The notes under the pieces: generated by a model
Told to the model about the DNA's origin: nothing
Database searches by the model: none
What the model saw: only the letters and a program-made list of their open reading frames with translations
Shown: positions 13,231-19,686 of the stretch, in pieces
How positions within the stretch are numbered: position 1 is the stretch's first letter
Layout of the letters: every line of letters begins with the position of its first letter
Source of the DNA: a virus
Length of the DNA stretch: 20,096 nt
Virus record (IMG/VR): IMGVR_UViG_3300000930_000116
Span: 1 to 20,096 of that record
Strand: one strand, 5' to 3'
Program-made: the position numbers and the translations under genes

Positions 13231-14755
13231 TGTTACATTATGGAAGAAGAACGAAAGCATAGCACAAGTAGATACTGATGATGGCATCGCTCATGCGCTA
13301 AGCGAATATTTTTCGTTTTTTGTTCCTGGATACAAATACATGAAAATGTATAAGATAAAGGTCTGGGATGGTAAAATTAGATTATTTAATTTGCAGACAA
13401 GAGAACTGCCTGCGGGTTTATATCCATTTGTCGAAGAGTTTTGTAAACGAAATAACTATACAATAGAAACTAGTGACAGTGATTATGGTTCACCAGAAGA
13501 TGCTACTGAGATTAATCCACAGGATTTGCTAAACTATATAAAGTCACTTAATATACGCAACAACGGTAATCCTATTGATGTTCGAGATTATCAGTTTGAT
13601 GCAATTGCTAGAGCCTTGTCCATGCATAGATGTGTGCTGCTAAGTCCTACAGGCTCAGGTAAATCACTTATAATCTATATCTTAGCCAAGTATTTTTTAA
13701 ACTTACTCAACGGCCATCGTGGTGAGGATAAAGTTCTTATCGTTGTTCCTACTACTAGTCTGGTAGAGCAGATGTATAAAGATTTTGAAAACTATGGCAT
13801 GCTAGTAGAAAATGGCGTGCATAAGATTTACAGCGGTAAGGATAAGGATAATATTCGCGGTGGTATAGTAATATCAACATGGCAGTCAATATATAAGCTA
13901 GATGTCGAGTGGTTTGAACAATTTGGTATGGTTATTGGCGATGAGTGCCATGGATTTAAATCTAAGTCGTTAACTGACATAATGAATAAGTGCGTGAACG
14001 CTAAGTATAGATATGGTACAACAGGTACACTAGATAATGCGCAGGTCCACCATTTAGTGTTGCAAGGTTTATTTGGTAAGATACATAGGGTTACAACAAC
14101 CAAGAAACTTCAAGACAATAAAACGTTAGCTGCACTTGATATAAATATATTAGTACTGAAATATGATGAACACACACGTAAGAAATTTGGCAAGCCTGAC
14201 TACAGGGATGAAATTGATTGGATTGTCAGTAGCTCAGCGCGTAATAACTTTATAAGAAATCTTGCAGTAGATCAAACAGGTAATACGTTAGTGCTGTTTA
14301 ATTACGTAGAGAAACACGGTAAGCCGTTATATGATATGATAAAGGATAAAGCCGACAATAGCCGAAAGGTATTCTATGTTTCAGGTGAGGTTGAGACGTC
14401 AGATCGAGAAGACATTCGGCAAATAACAGAAGGAGAAGATAATGCCATTATTGTTGCATCTCTTGGTACCTTTAGTACTGGTATCAACATTCGAAATTTG
14501 CATAATATTATATTTGCTTCGCCATCGAAGTCCCAAATAAAAGTATTGCAATCAATCGGTCGCGGGTTGCGACAATCAGATGACGGAAGAACAACTACTC
14601 TGTACGATATATCTGATGATCTTCATTGGAAGAGTCACCAGAATTATGCTATGTTACACTCTATTGAACGAGTTAAAATTTACAAAAAAGAAAACTTTAA
14701 ATTTAAAATTATTGAGGTAGCGATTAATGGACATCAGACAATTCAAACTAGCTAA
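13223..14755 (+). CDS. uvsW: UvsW recombination helicase
   Basis: 510 aa, against 503 aa in T4. It is an SF2 helicase. The N-terminal substrate-recognition domain has YKIKVWDGKIRLF (T4 has FRYGNWDGRIRLL). Helicase motifs are SPTGSGKS at 141-148 (I), STWQSI at 218-223, GDECHGF at 239-245 (II), TGTL at 267-270 (III), FSTGINIRNL at 417-426 (V) and QSIGRGLRQ at 443-451 (VI). UvsW unwinds D-loops, Holliday junctions and R-loops. In T4 it shuts off origin replication late and promotes branch migration. The start is GTG at 13223. The next ATG, at residue 40, would cut into the conserved N-terminal domain. It overlaps its upstream neighbour by 8 nt and its downstream neighbour by 29 nt. Confidence 0.97.
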   Translation: MADVTLWKKNESIAQVDTDDGIAHALSEYFSFFVPGYKYMKMYKIKVWDGKIRLFNLQTRELPAGLYPFVEEFCKRNNYTIETSDSDYGSPEDATEINPQDLLNYIKSLNIRNNGNPIDVRDYQFDAIARALSMHRCVLLSPTGSGKSLIIYILAKYFLNLLNGHRGEDKVLIVVPTTSLVEQMYKDFENYGMLVENGVHKIYSGKDKDNIRGGIVISTWQSIYKLDVEWFEQFGMVIGDECHGFKSKSLTDIMNKCVNAKYRYGTTGTLDNAQVHHLVLQGLFGKIHRVTTTKKLQDNKTLAALDINILVLKYDEHTRKKFGKPDYRDEIDWIVSSSARNNFIRNLAVDQTGNTLVLFNYVEKHGKPLYDMIKDKADNSRKVFYVSGEVETSDREDIRQITEGEDNAIIVASLGTFSTGINIRNLHNIIFASPSKSQIKVLQSIGRGLRQSDDGRTTTLYDISDDLHWKSHQNYAMLHSIERVKIYKKENFKFKIIEVAINGHQTIQTS

Positions 14756-15170
14756 TGATGAAGAGATCATTTGCGAAATCGTCGAGTATCACGACGAAGG
14801 CGATGCTATAGTTATTCGAAAATCGCTCAGATTAGTTAGCATGGATAATCTTGCTCAAGGTACTCGCTATTACGCATTTCGGCCGTTTATGATGTTTCAA
14901 ATGAAACCTGGTGCATTTCAAGTATTGAGTGGTGCTCATATTGTGGCCGAGTGTGAGCCACACGACGAAATGGTAAACGAATATTTCAAATCACTAGAAC
15001 AATTCATGAAAGAAGAAGACGATATAGATAATGTATCTGTTGACGAAATGAGAGCTGAGATGAAAGCTCATTTGAATAGCCTACAAGAAGGCGTAGAGTA
15101 TCTTGGAAAAGATTCAGGCGACCAATTAAGTAATATTCTAAAATTCAAACCTAAGTCGACGATTCATTAG
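14727..15170 (+). CDS. hypothetical protein, 147 aa, possible Sm/LSm-like fold
   Basis: 147 aa, starting inside uvsW (29-nt overlap) with GAGG at 14714-14717. The first 95 residues read as a small beta-barrel. The opening strand pair is FKLANDEEIICEIVEYHDEG followed by DAIVIRKSLRLVS, then a loop, YYAFRPFMMFQMKPGAFQVL, and IVAECEPHDEMVNEYFKSLE. This order (short helix or strand, curved strand with a conserved Glu/Gly turn, then aliphatic strands and an aromatic-Pro turn) resembles LSm/Sm1-type RNA-binding folds annotated in some marine phages. The C-terminal 50 residues are acidic and helical. I cannot show homology to Hfq by sequence. It is the last gene before a divergent-promoter region, and one of those promoters points into it on the opposite strand. 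Alternative: a structural or accessory protein of unknown role. Confidence 0.75.
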   Translation: MDIRQFKLANDEEIICEIVEYHDEGDAIVIRKSLRLVSMDNLAQGTRYYAFRPFMMFQMKPGAFQVLSGAHIVAECEPHDEMVNEYFKSLEQFMKEEDDIDNVSVDEMRAEMKAHLNSLQEGVEYLGKDSGDQLSNILKFKPKSTIH

Positions 15171-15200
15171 GATCTATCTACCCTCAGAAGTAACTCTTTT

Positions 15201-15229
15201 ATTATAACATGGTTTGCGCATATTGCAAA
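15201..15229 (-). promoter_or_regulatory. sigma70-type promoter facing left, antisense to the 147-aa gene
   Basis: Read on the minus strand: -35 TTTGCA (15224-15229), exactly 17 bp, then a perfect -10 TATAAT (15201-15206). Transcription would start near 15194 and run into the 3' end of the 147-aa gene on the opposite strand. It shares TTAGGGGGTTT upstream and at the -35 with the minus-strand promoter at 11929-11957. No ORF of useful size lies downstream on the minus strand, so the product would be an antisense or small RNA. Confidence 0.6.
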
Positions 15230-15231
15230 CC
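15211..15231. repeat. 7-bp inverted repeat inside the leftward promoter
   Basis: GGTTTGC (15211-15217) and GCAAACC (15225-15231) are perfect inverted arms around a 7-bp centre. The repeat spans the spacer and -35 of the minus-strand promoter at 15201-15229, a usual place for an operator. It could also form a hairpin at the 3' end of the 147-aa gene transcript, but no U-tract follows on the plus strand. Function is inferred from position only. Confidence 0.45.
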
Positions 15232-15267
15232 CCCTAATATAAAGAATACCGTAATTAATTTTTAGTG

Positions 15268-15296
15268 TTTACATTTGAGTAAATACGCGGTATAAT
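15268..15296 (+). promoter_or_regulatory. sigma70-type promoter of gp55-gp47-gp46
   Basis: -35 TTTACA (15268-15273), exactly 17 bp, and a perfect -10 TATAAT (15291-15296). The transcript would start near 15303, leaving a leader of about 20 nt with AAGGA at 15311-15315 before the gp55 ATG. Host-type recognition makes sense because gp55, the late sigma factor, must be made before late promoters can fire. Confidence 0.88.
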
Positions 15297-15321
15297 ATAA
15301 CCATATGTTAAGGAATATATT

Positions 15322-15900
15322 ATGAAACCTCAGGACAAACCACACTACGTCAACAACGCTATGTTTTCAAACGCGGTAGTTGAATATGTCACTACACTCA
15401 ACGAGGCCCGAATCGCCGAAGCAAAATTGCCTGTTGTGACTAACTATATTGCAACGTGCTTTCTCAAAATTGCAGAAGGATTATCTCACAAATCTAATTT
15501 TATCAGGTACACTTACCGTGAAGAAATGGTGATGGATGCTGTTGAGAACTGTCTTAAAGCTATTGAGAATTATAACTTAGAAGCAGCTACGCGCACAGGT
15601 CGACCAAACGCATTTGCGTATTTCACGCAGATCTCATGGTACGCATTTCTACGTCGTATTGCTAAAGAAAAGAAACAACAAGAAATCAAGTTTAAATACC
15701 TGTCTCAGTCTGGTGTCGAAGCTTTCTTATTAGATGATACTGATAACTCAGTAGCAGCTCATTTTGTTGATACACTCAAAGATCGTATTGATAAAGTAAA
15801 AGAGTATGACACAGAGATTAAAGTGTTTGCTAAAAAAGAGAAAAAGCGCAAACGACCTATACAAAAAGTAGACTCGGATTTGACTGGTTTCTTTAAATGA
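15322..15900 (+). CDS. 55: gp55 late-transcription sigma factor
   Basis: 192 aa, against 185 aa in T4. The N-terminal part YVNNAMFSNAVVEYVTTLNE matches T4 gp55 ([20 protein letters not shown]). IAEGLSHKSNFIRYTYREEM parallels T4's [21 protein letters not shown]. The helix with GRPNAFAYFTQISWYAFLRR corresponds to the sigma region 2-like core. The extreme C-terminus, SDLTGFFK, is a short acidic-hydrophobic tail like the T4 gp55 tail that binds the sliding clamp gp45. Gp55 replaces host sigma to recognise TATAAATA late promoters. Four such elements, one a variant, occur in this window. It is the first gene after a strong sigma70-type promoter, and its stop overlaps the gp47 start (ATGA). Confidence 0.95.
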   Translation: MKPQDKPHYVNNAMFSNAVVEYVTTLNEARIAEAKLPVVTNYIATCFLKIAEGLSHKSNFIRYTYREEMVMDAVENCLKAIENYNLEAATRTGRPNAFAYFTQISWYAFLRRIAKEKKQQEIKFKYLSQSGVEAFLLDDTDNSVAAHFVDTLKDRIDKVKEYDTEIKVFAKKEKKRKRPIQKVDSDLTGFFK

Positions 15901-16958
15901 AGATAGCGATAATCAATGACACTCATGCAGGCGTTCGTAACAGCTCTGATATTTTTCTTGATAATGCCGAGAATTTTTATGGGAACACTTTTTTTCCTTA
16001 TCTCTTGCGCAATGGCATTAGCCATATCGTACATCTTGGTGACTTCTATGATGTAAGAAAGTTCGTTAATTTTAAAGTGCTAAATCGCACACGTGATATG
16101 TTTTTATCAAAGTTACGTGAGCATAAGATTACTATGGATATTATTCCAGGCAATCATGACGTATTTTATAAGAACACAAACGAACTCAATTCACTTAAAG
16201 AGCTACTTGGCCACTATATGAACGAAGTCCATATTATTATGGAACCTACCGTTATGGAATATGGTTCACTTAAAATGGCACTTGTTCCATGGATCAATAA
16301 AGAAAATTATGACACTAGCGTAAACTTTATTAAAAACTGTAAAGCAGATATACTTGGCGGCCACTTAGAGCTACAAGGCTTTGACGTTTTAAAAGGTGTG
16401 GCGTCTCATGTAGGTATGGATCATAAACTATTTTCAAGATTTGAACATGTTTACTCTGGTCATTTTCACACAAAATCACATAAAGATAATATCACCTACT
16501 TAGGCACACAGATGGAGTTTACTTGGTCTGACGCCCATGATCCAAAACACTTTCACATATTAGATACAGAGTCGCGCGAGCTCACAGCTGTGCCGAACAC
16601 TGATACATTATTCCAACGTATTAGATACGATGATCGTGAAACAGATTATAATGATTTTGACCTAAGTTGTGTTGATAATAAATTTGTAAAAATAGTTGTA
16701 ATAAACAAGTCTGACCTATTTACATTTGACTCATTTGTTGATAGAATACAAGAAAGGCCTATTCATGAACTGAAAATTGCTGAAGACTTCAAAGAGTTTA
16801 TGGGTGACAATGTAGAAGATACTGGCATTGATGTAGAAGATACTACAGCTTTGCTAGACGCATATGTTGAAGGCGTCGATACAAATTTAGACAAAGAGCG
16901 GTTAAAGCTAAACATGCGTAACCTACTCATTGAAGCACAGGCTATGGAAACTGCATGA
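15897..16958 (+). CDS. 47: gp47 recombination nuclease subunit (Mre11/SbcD family)
   Basis: 353 aa, against 339 aa in T4. Metallophosphoesterase motifs in order: INDTHAG with D8 and H10, HLGDFYD with D49, IPGNHDVF with N86 and H87, GGHLELQG with H156, and YSGHFHTKS with H189 and H191. All metal ligands expected for Mre11-type nucleases are present. With gp46 it forms the complex that resects double-strand ends to give 3' single strands for UvsX/UvsY-dependent replication and degrades host DNA. The start ATG overlaps the gp55 stop by four bases, and its stop overlaps the gp46 start in the same way, so the three proteins should be coupled in expression. The C-terminal 100 residues are acidic and likely contact gp46. 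Confidence 0.97.
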   Translation: MKIAIINDTHAGVRNSSDIFLDNAENFYGNTFFPYLLRNGISHIVHLGDFYDVRKFVNFKVLNRTRDMFLSKLREHKITMDIIPGNHDVFYKNTNELNSLKELLGHYMNEVHIIMEPTVMEYGSLKMALVPWINKENYDTSVNFIKNCKADILGGHLELQGFDVLKGVASHVGMDHKLFSRFEHVYSGHFHTKSHKDNITYLGTQMEFTWSDAHDPKHFHILDTESRELTAVPNTDTLFQRIRYDDRETDYNDFDLSCVDNKFVKIVVINKSDLFTFDSFVDRIQERPIHELKIAEDFKEFMGDNVEDTGIDVEDTTALLDAYVEGVDTNLDKERLKLNMRNLLIEAQAMETA

Positions 16959-18697
16959 TTGTTTTTAAACAAATAAAATATAAGAACTTTTTGTCCACTG
17001 GTAACAGCTGGACAACAATTCAGCTAGATAAATCTAAATCTACTCTTATTGTCGGTGCGAACGGAGCTGGCAAATCTACTATATTAGATGCGCTATCTTT
17101 TGCATTGTTTGGTAAACCACATCGCAACATCAATAAGCCACAACTGGTTAATACGATTAATAACAAAGACTGCCGTGTAGAGTTGCAATTTGGCAATGGT
17201 TCTGCTAGCTATAAAGTCGTGCGTGGTATTAAACCAGCTGTATTCGAAATATGGAAAAACGGTGTGATGATTAATGAAAATGCACATGCCACTGAGTATC
17301 AAAAGATACTTGAGCAGAACATCATTAAGTTAAATCATAAATCTTTTCATCAGATTGTAGTTCTTGGTAGTAGCTCATTTGTGCCGTTTATGCAGTTGAC
17401 TGGTGGTAACCGCCGTGAGGTAATTGAAGACTTATTGGATATTAATGTATTCTCTAAAATGAGCAGCATTGTAAAAGAGAAGACTTCTATACTCAAAGAC
17501 AGATTAAAAGATAATGGTTATAATCTTGATATATTAAAAAATAAAATTGAAGCCCAGCAAAAATATATTCGCGATATTGCGCAGATCAATGAAACAGAGA
17601 TCAATGAAAAGAAAATCAAAATCGAATCTGTACAAAAAGAGATCGGTGCATTACAGCATAGTAATCAAGAATTGTCAGAGTTTATTCAAGCAAATGCCGA
17701 TGAGGTCAAAAAGCAGCTCAGAATCGGCAACAACGAAAAGCAGGTCATTTTACACACTCAGGCTGAACAGTCGCAGCGTATTAAAGCTATTGTTAAAGAT
17801 TCAAAATTCTATGCCGACAACGATGAATGCCCGACGTGCACTCAAAAAATCGAAGTTAACTTTAAAGAAAAAAAGGTCGCCGACCTCAAAGAGCAAGCGC
17901 GGCTTTTAGCAGCAGACGGTGAAACACTTTCGTCTAAGGCACAAGTAGTACAAGATATGTTAGATGCTACAGGCGCAATAGCCGAAGAGCTTAGAACAAA
18001 TCAGAGTAAAATTAACGGCAACAACCAAGCAATAAAAACCTTGCAAGATCAAATTAAGTCACTGACTAATGACATATTAAGGCTGCAGGGTCGCGAAGGT
18101 GATCTTAGCGGTGCCAATGCAGACTTGATTGACATGCACTCTAAAAAAGAAGAGTTAGTAGAAACCAAAGCATCTATTAGTGACGACTGGGCATACAATA
18201 CCGTTATGTCTGAAATGTTAAAGGACACTGGAATTAAGACTAAGATAATCAAGCAATATATTCCGGTTATCAATCAATTAGTAAATCAATACTTACAAGT
18301 GTTAGACTTTTATGTGAGCTTTGATCTTGACGAGAGTTTTAAAGAAACAATTAAATCTCGCCATCGTGATACTTTCTCGTATGACTCGTTTTCTGAAGGC
18401 GAAAAGCAACGCATCGATTTGGCACTCTTATTTACTTGGCGGATGATTGCTAAGATGAAGAATTCAGTTGCAACAAATCTATTAATATTGGACGAGACGT
18501 TTGATTCTAGTTTAGATCATGATGGTGTAGATAATCTGACTAAAATCTTGTACACATTGGATGAAGCAACTAATACATTTATCATCTCACACAAAGGTGA
18601 GATTTTAGACGGCAAATTTAAAGAGAAAATTGAGTTTGCAAAAGAAAAGAACTTTAGCAAAATTAGCAGTGTACAACTTGAAACAGCTATGGTATAA
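16955..18697 (+). CDS. 46: gp46 recombination nuclease subunit (Rad50/SbcC family)
   Basis: 580 aa, against 560 aa in T4. The N-terminal ABC half has Walker A GANGAGKST at 34-42 and the Q-loop region VVLGSSSFVPFMQL. Long coiled-coil arms occupy about 165-280 and 305-410. Between them is a zinc-hook CPTC at 292-295, which dimerises Rad50-type molecules. The C-terminal half has the ABC signature SFSEGEKQR at 478-486, Walker B LLILDE at 509-514 and the switch His in FIISHKGE. It powers and regulates the gp47 nuclease. Start and stop contexts show four-base overlap with gp47. The last codons (ATG GTA TAA) contain the -10 box of the gp45 promoter. Confidence 0.97.
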   Translation: MIVFKQIKYKNFLSTGNSWTTIQLDKSKSTLIVGANGAGKSTILDALSFALFGKPHRNINKPQLVNTINNKDCRVELQFGNGSASYKVVRGIKPAVFEIWKNGVMINENAHATEYQKILEQNIIKLNHKSFHQIVVLGSSSFVPFMQLTGGNRREVIEDLLDINVFSKMSSIVKEKTSILKDRLKDNGYNLDILKNKIEAQQKYIRDIAQINETEINEKKIKIESVQKEIGALQHSNQELSEFIQANADEVKKQLRIGNNEKQVILHTQAEQSQRIKAIVKDSKFYADNDECPTCTQKIEVNFKEKKVADLKEQARLLAADGETLSSKAQVVQDMLDATGAIAEELRTNQSKINGNNQAIKTLQDQIKSLTNDILRLQGREGDLSGANADLIDMHSKKEELVETKASISDDWAYNTVMSEMLKDTGIKTKIIKQYIPVINQLVNQYLQVLDFYVSFDLDESFKETIKSRHRDTFSYDSFSEGEKQRIDLALLFTWRMIAKMKNSVATNLLILDETFDSSLDHDGVDNLTKILYTLDEATNTFIISHKGEILDGKFKEKIEFAKEKNFSKISSVQLETAMV

Positions 18698-18698
18698 T
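18670..18698 (+). promoter_or_regulatory. sigma70-type promoter of gp45, overlapping the gp46 stop
   Basis: -35 TGTACA (18670-18675), exactly 17 bp, and a perfect -10 TATAAT (18693-18698). The -10 includes the TAA stop of gp46. The transcript would start near 18705, leaving a leader of about 19 nt with CGGAG before the gp45 ATG. It matches the other sigma70-type promoters in the window in spacing and -10 sequence. Confidence 0.78.
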
Positions 18699-18723
18699 AG
18701 ACCATATAACAACGGAGTATATT

Positions 18724-19398
18724 ATGGAACTGAAAGAGTCAACTATTTCTGTCCTAAAAAATTACGCAGGCATTAATCCTAACATCGTAATTGAGGCAGG
18801 TAATAAAATTAAGACTATGACTGAAGCACGCAATGTCATGTCTTCAGCTACCCTTGATAATGATTTTCCACAGCGGTTTGGCATCTATGACCTCAATGAG
18901 TTTCTTGGTGTAGTTTCGCTTGTGAATGATCCAACGCTTACCTTCACTGAAGACTATGTTTTAGTGAGTAACAATCAAGCTACATCGCGCATTAAGTATT
19001 TCTTCTCAGATACTGAAATGCTAACTACGCCAAAGAAAGAGGTAGTCATGCCGTCGGCAGATGTTAATTTCTCGCTTGACAATGATACATTAAACCGAAT
19101 TAAACGAGCGGCATCAACATTAGGCCACACAGAACTTTCCATCACTGGAAATGGAGGTAAGCTTTCAATGACTGTTATAGATAGTCAGAACGCAACCTCT
19201 AACGCCTTCTCTATTGATTTAGATGGGGACTTCGCCGATGAAAAATTTAATTTTATTATGAACATTGGTAATCTAAAAATGGTACCAGGTGATTATAATG
19301 TAAGTATTTCGTCTAAACTTATTTCACATTTTGTTAACAAAGAATCAGGCATCCAATACTGGATTGCTCTTGAAAAAACATCAACATACGGAGCTTAA
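18724..19398 (+). CDS. 45: gp45 sliding clamp
   Basis: 224 aa, against 228 aa in T4. The N-terminus STISVLKNYAGINPNIVIEA parallels T4 gp45 (TTALLKNFATINSGIMLKSG). IYDLNEFLGVVSLVNDP is nearly the T4 segment (IYDLNGFLGILSLVNDD). FNFIMNIGNLKMVPGDYNVS matches T4's FNFIINMANMKMQPGNYKLL, and the end YWIALEKTSTYGA corresponds to YVVALEADSTHDF. It forms a trimeric ring that tethers DNA polymerase gp43, and in T4-like phages it also acts as the mobile enhancer of late transcription through gp55 and gp33. It has its own promoter in the end of gp46 and a GGAG ribosome binding site. A 3-nt gap separates it from the next small gene. Confidence 0.97.
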   Translation: MELKESTISVLKNYAGINPNIVIEAGNKIKTMTEARNVMSSATLDNDFPQRFGIYDLNEFLGVVSLVNDPTLTFTEDYVLVSNNQATSRIKYFFSDTEMLTTPKKEVVMPSADVNFSLDNDTLNRIKRAASTLGHTELSITGNGGKLSMTVIDSQNATSNAFSIDLDGDFADEKFNFIMNIGNLKMVPGDYNVSISSKLISHFVNKESGIQYWIALEKTSTYGA

Positions 19399-19401
19399 AT
19401 A

Positions 19402-19632
19402 ATGGTCGATGCACCAGCAGCAACTGAAACCGAGGCAGTAGAAGATCCTAACGCCGAAATTTATGAAACAAGCAATCGAGCCTCTCGAAGCATGATTGCA
19501 GTCATTGATACTATGACACAGCGCGGTGCCTTCAAAGGCGAAGAGCTTTCAACTATTGGTCAGCTACGCGACCAATGTGTGTCTATTATCCAAATGGCCG
19601 AAAATTACCAGCAAGAGCAGGCTCAAGCATAG
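19402..19632 (+). CDS. conserved small protein between gp45 and gp44, 76 aa
   Basis: 76 aa, starting 3 nt after gp45 with CGGAG upstream, so it is co-transcribed with the clamp. The N-terminal 20 residues are an Ala/Glu/Thr-rich acidic leader, probably disordered. The rest is two or three helices: a segment with ASRSMIAVIDTMTQRGAFKG, then EELSTIGQLRDQCVSIIQMA. The R-G-A-F-x-G-x-E-L turn between helices recalls small hypothetical proteins found in several marine T4-like phages, by memory only. Its place between clamp and clamp loader suggests a partner of the replication or late-transcription machinery, but T4 has nothing of this type between 45 and 44. No motif proves a function. The gene is well supported by spacing, ribosome binding site and codon use. 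Confidence 0.8.
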   Translation: MVDAPAATETEAVEDPNAEIYETSNRASRSMIAVIDTMTQRGAFKGEELSTIGQLRDQCVSIIQMAENYQQEQAQA

Positions 19633-19661
19633 TTTACAAACCCACCCAACCGTGATACAAT
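19633..19661 (+). promoter_or_regulatory. sigma70-type promoter of gp44
   Basis: -35 TTTACA (19633-19638), beginning one base after the stop of the 76-aa gene, then exactly 17 bp, then -10 TACAAT (19656-19661). The transcript would start near 19668, with AGGG before the gp44 ATG at 19687. It matches the other promoters in spacing and -35 sequence, and gives the clamp loader its own transcription unit separate from gp45. Confidence 0.78.
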
Positions 19662-19686
19662 TACTTTATATAATGAGGGTTAAACT

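Larger units (their letters stand above)
15171..15321. other. 151-bp intergenic regulatory region before gp55
   Basis: This is the largest gene-free stretch in the window. It holds two back-to-back sigma70-type promoters (leftward at 15201-15229, rightward at 15268-15296) and a 7-bp inverted repeat over the leftward one. Between the two -35 boxes lies an AT-rich spacer of about 38 bp (15230-15267) containing TTAATTTTT, which could serve as an UP element for either. I see no ORF, tRNA or clear intrinsic terminator in it. Confidence 0.7.

Noticed and set aside
14140-14147. TATAAATA inside uvsW
   Set aside because: It lies in the middle of a coding sequence with no gene start downstream for about 580 nt. 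Likely chance in AT-rich DNA, though transcription mapping could revive it.
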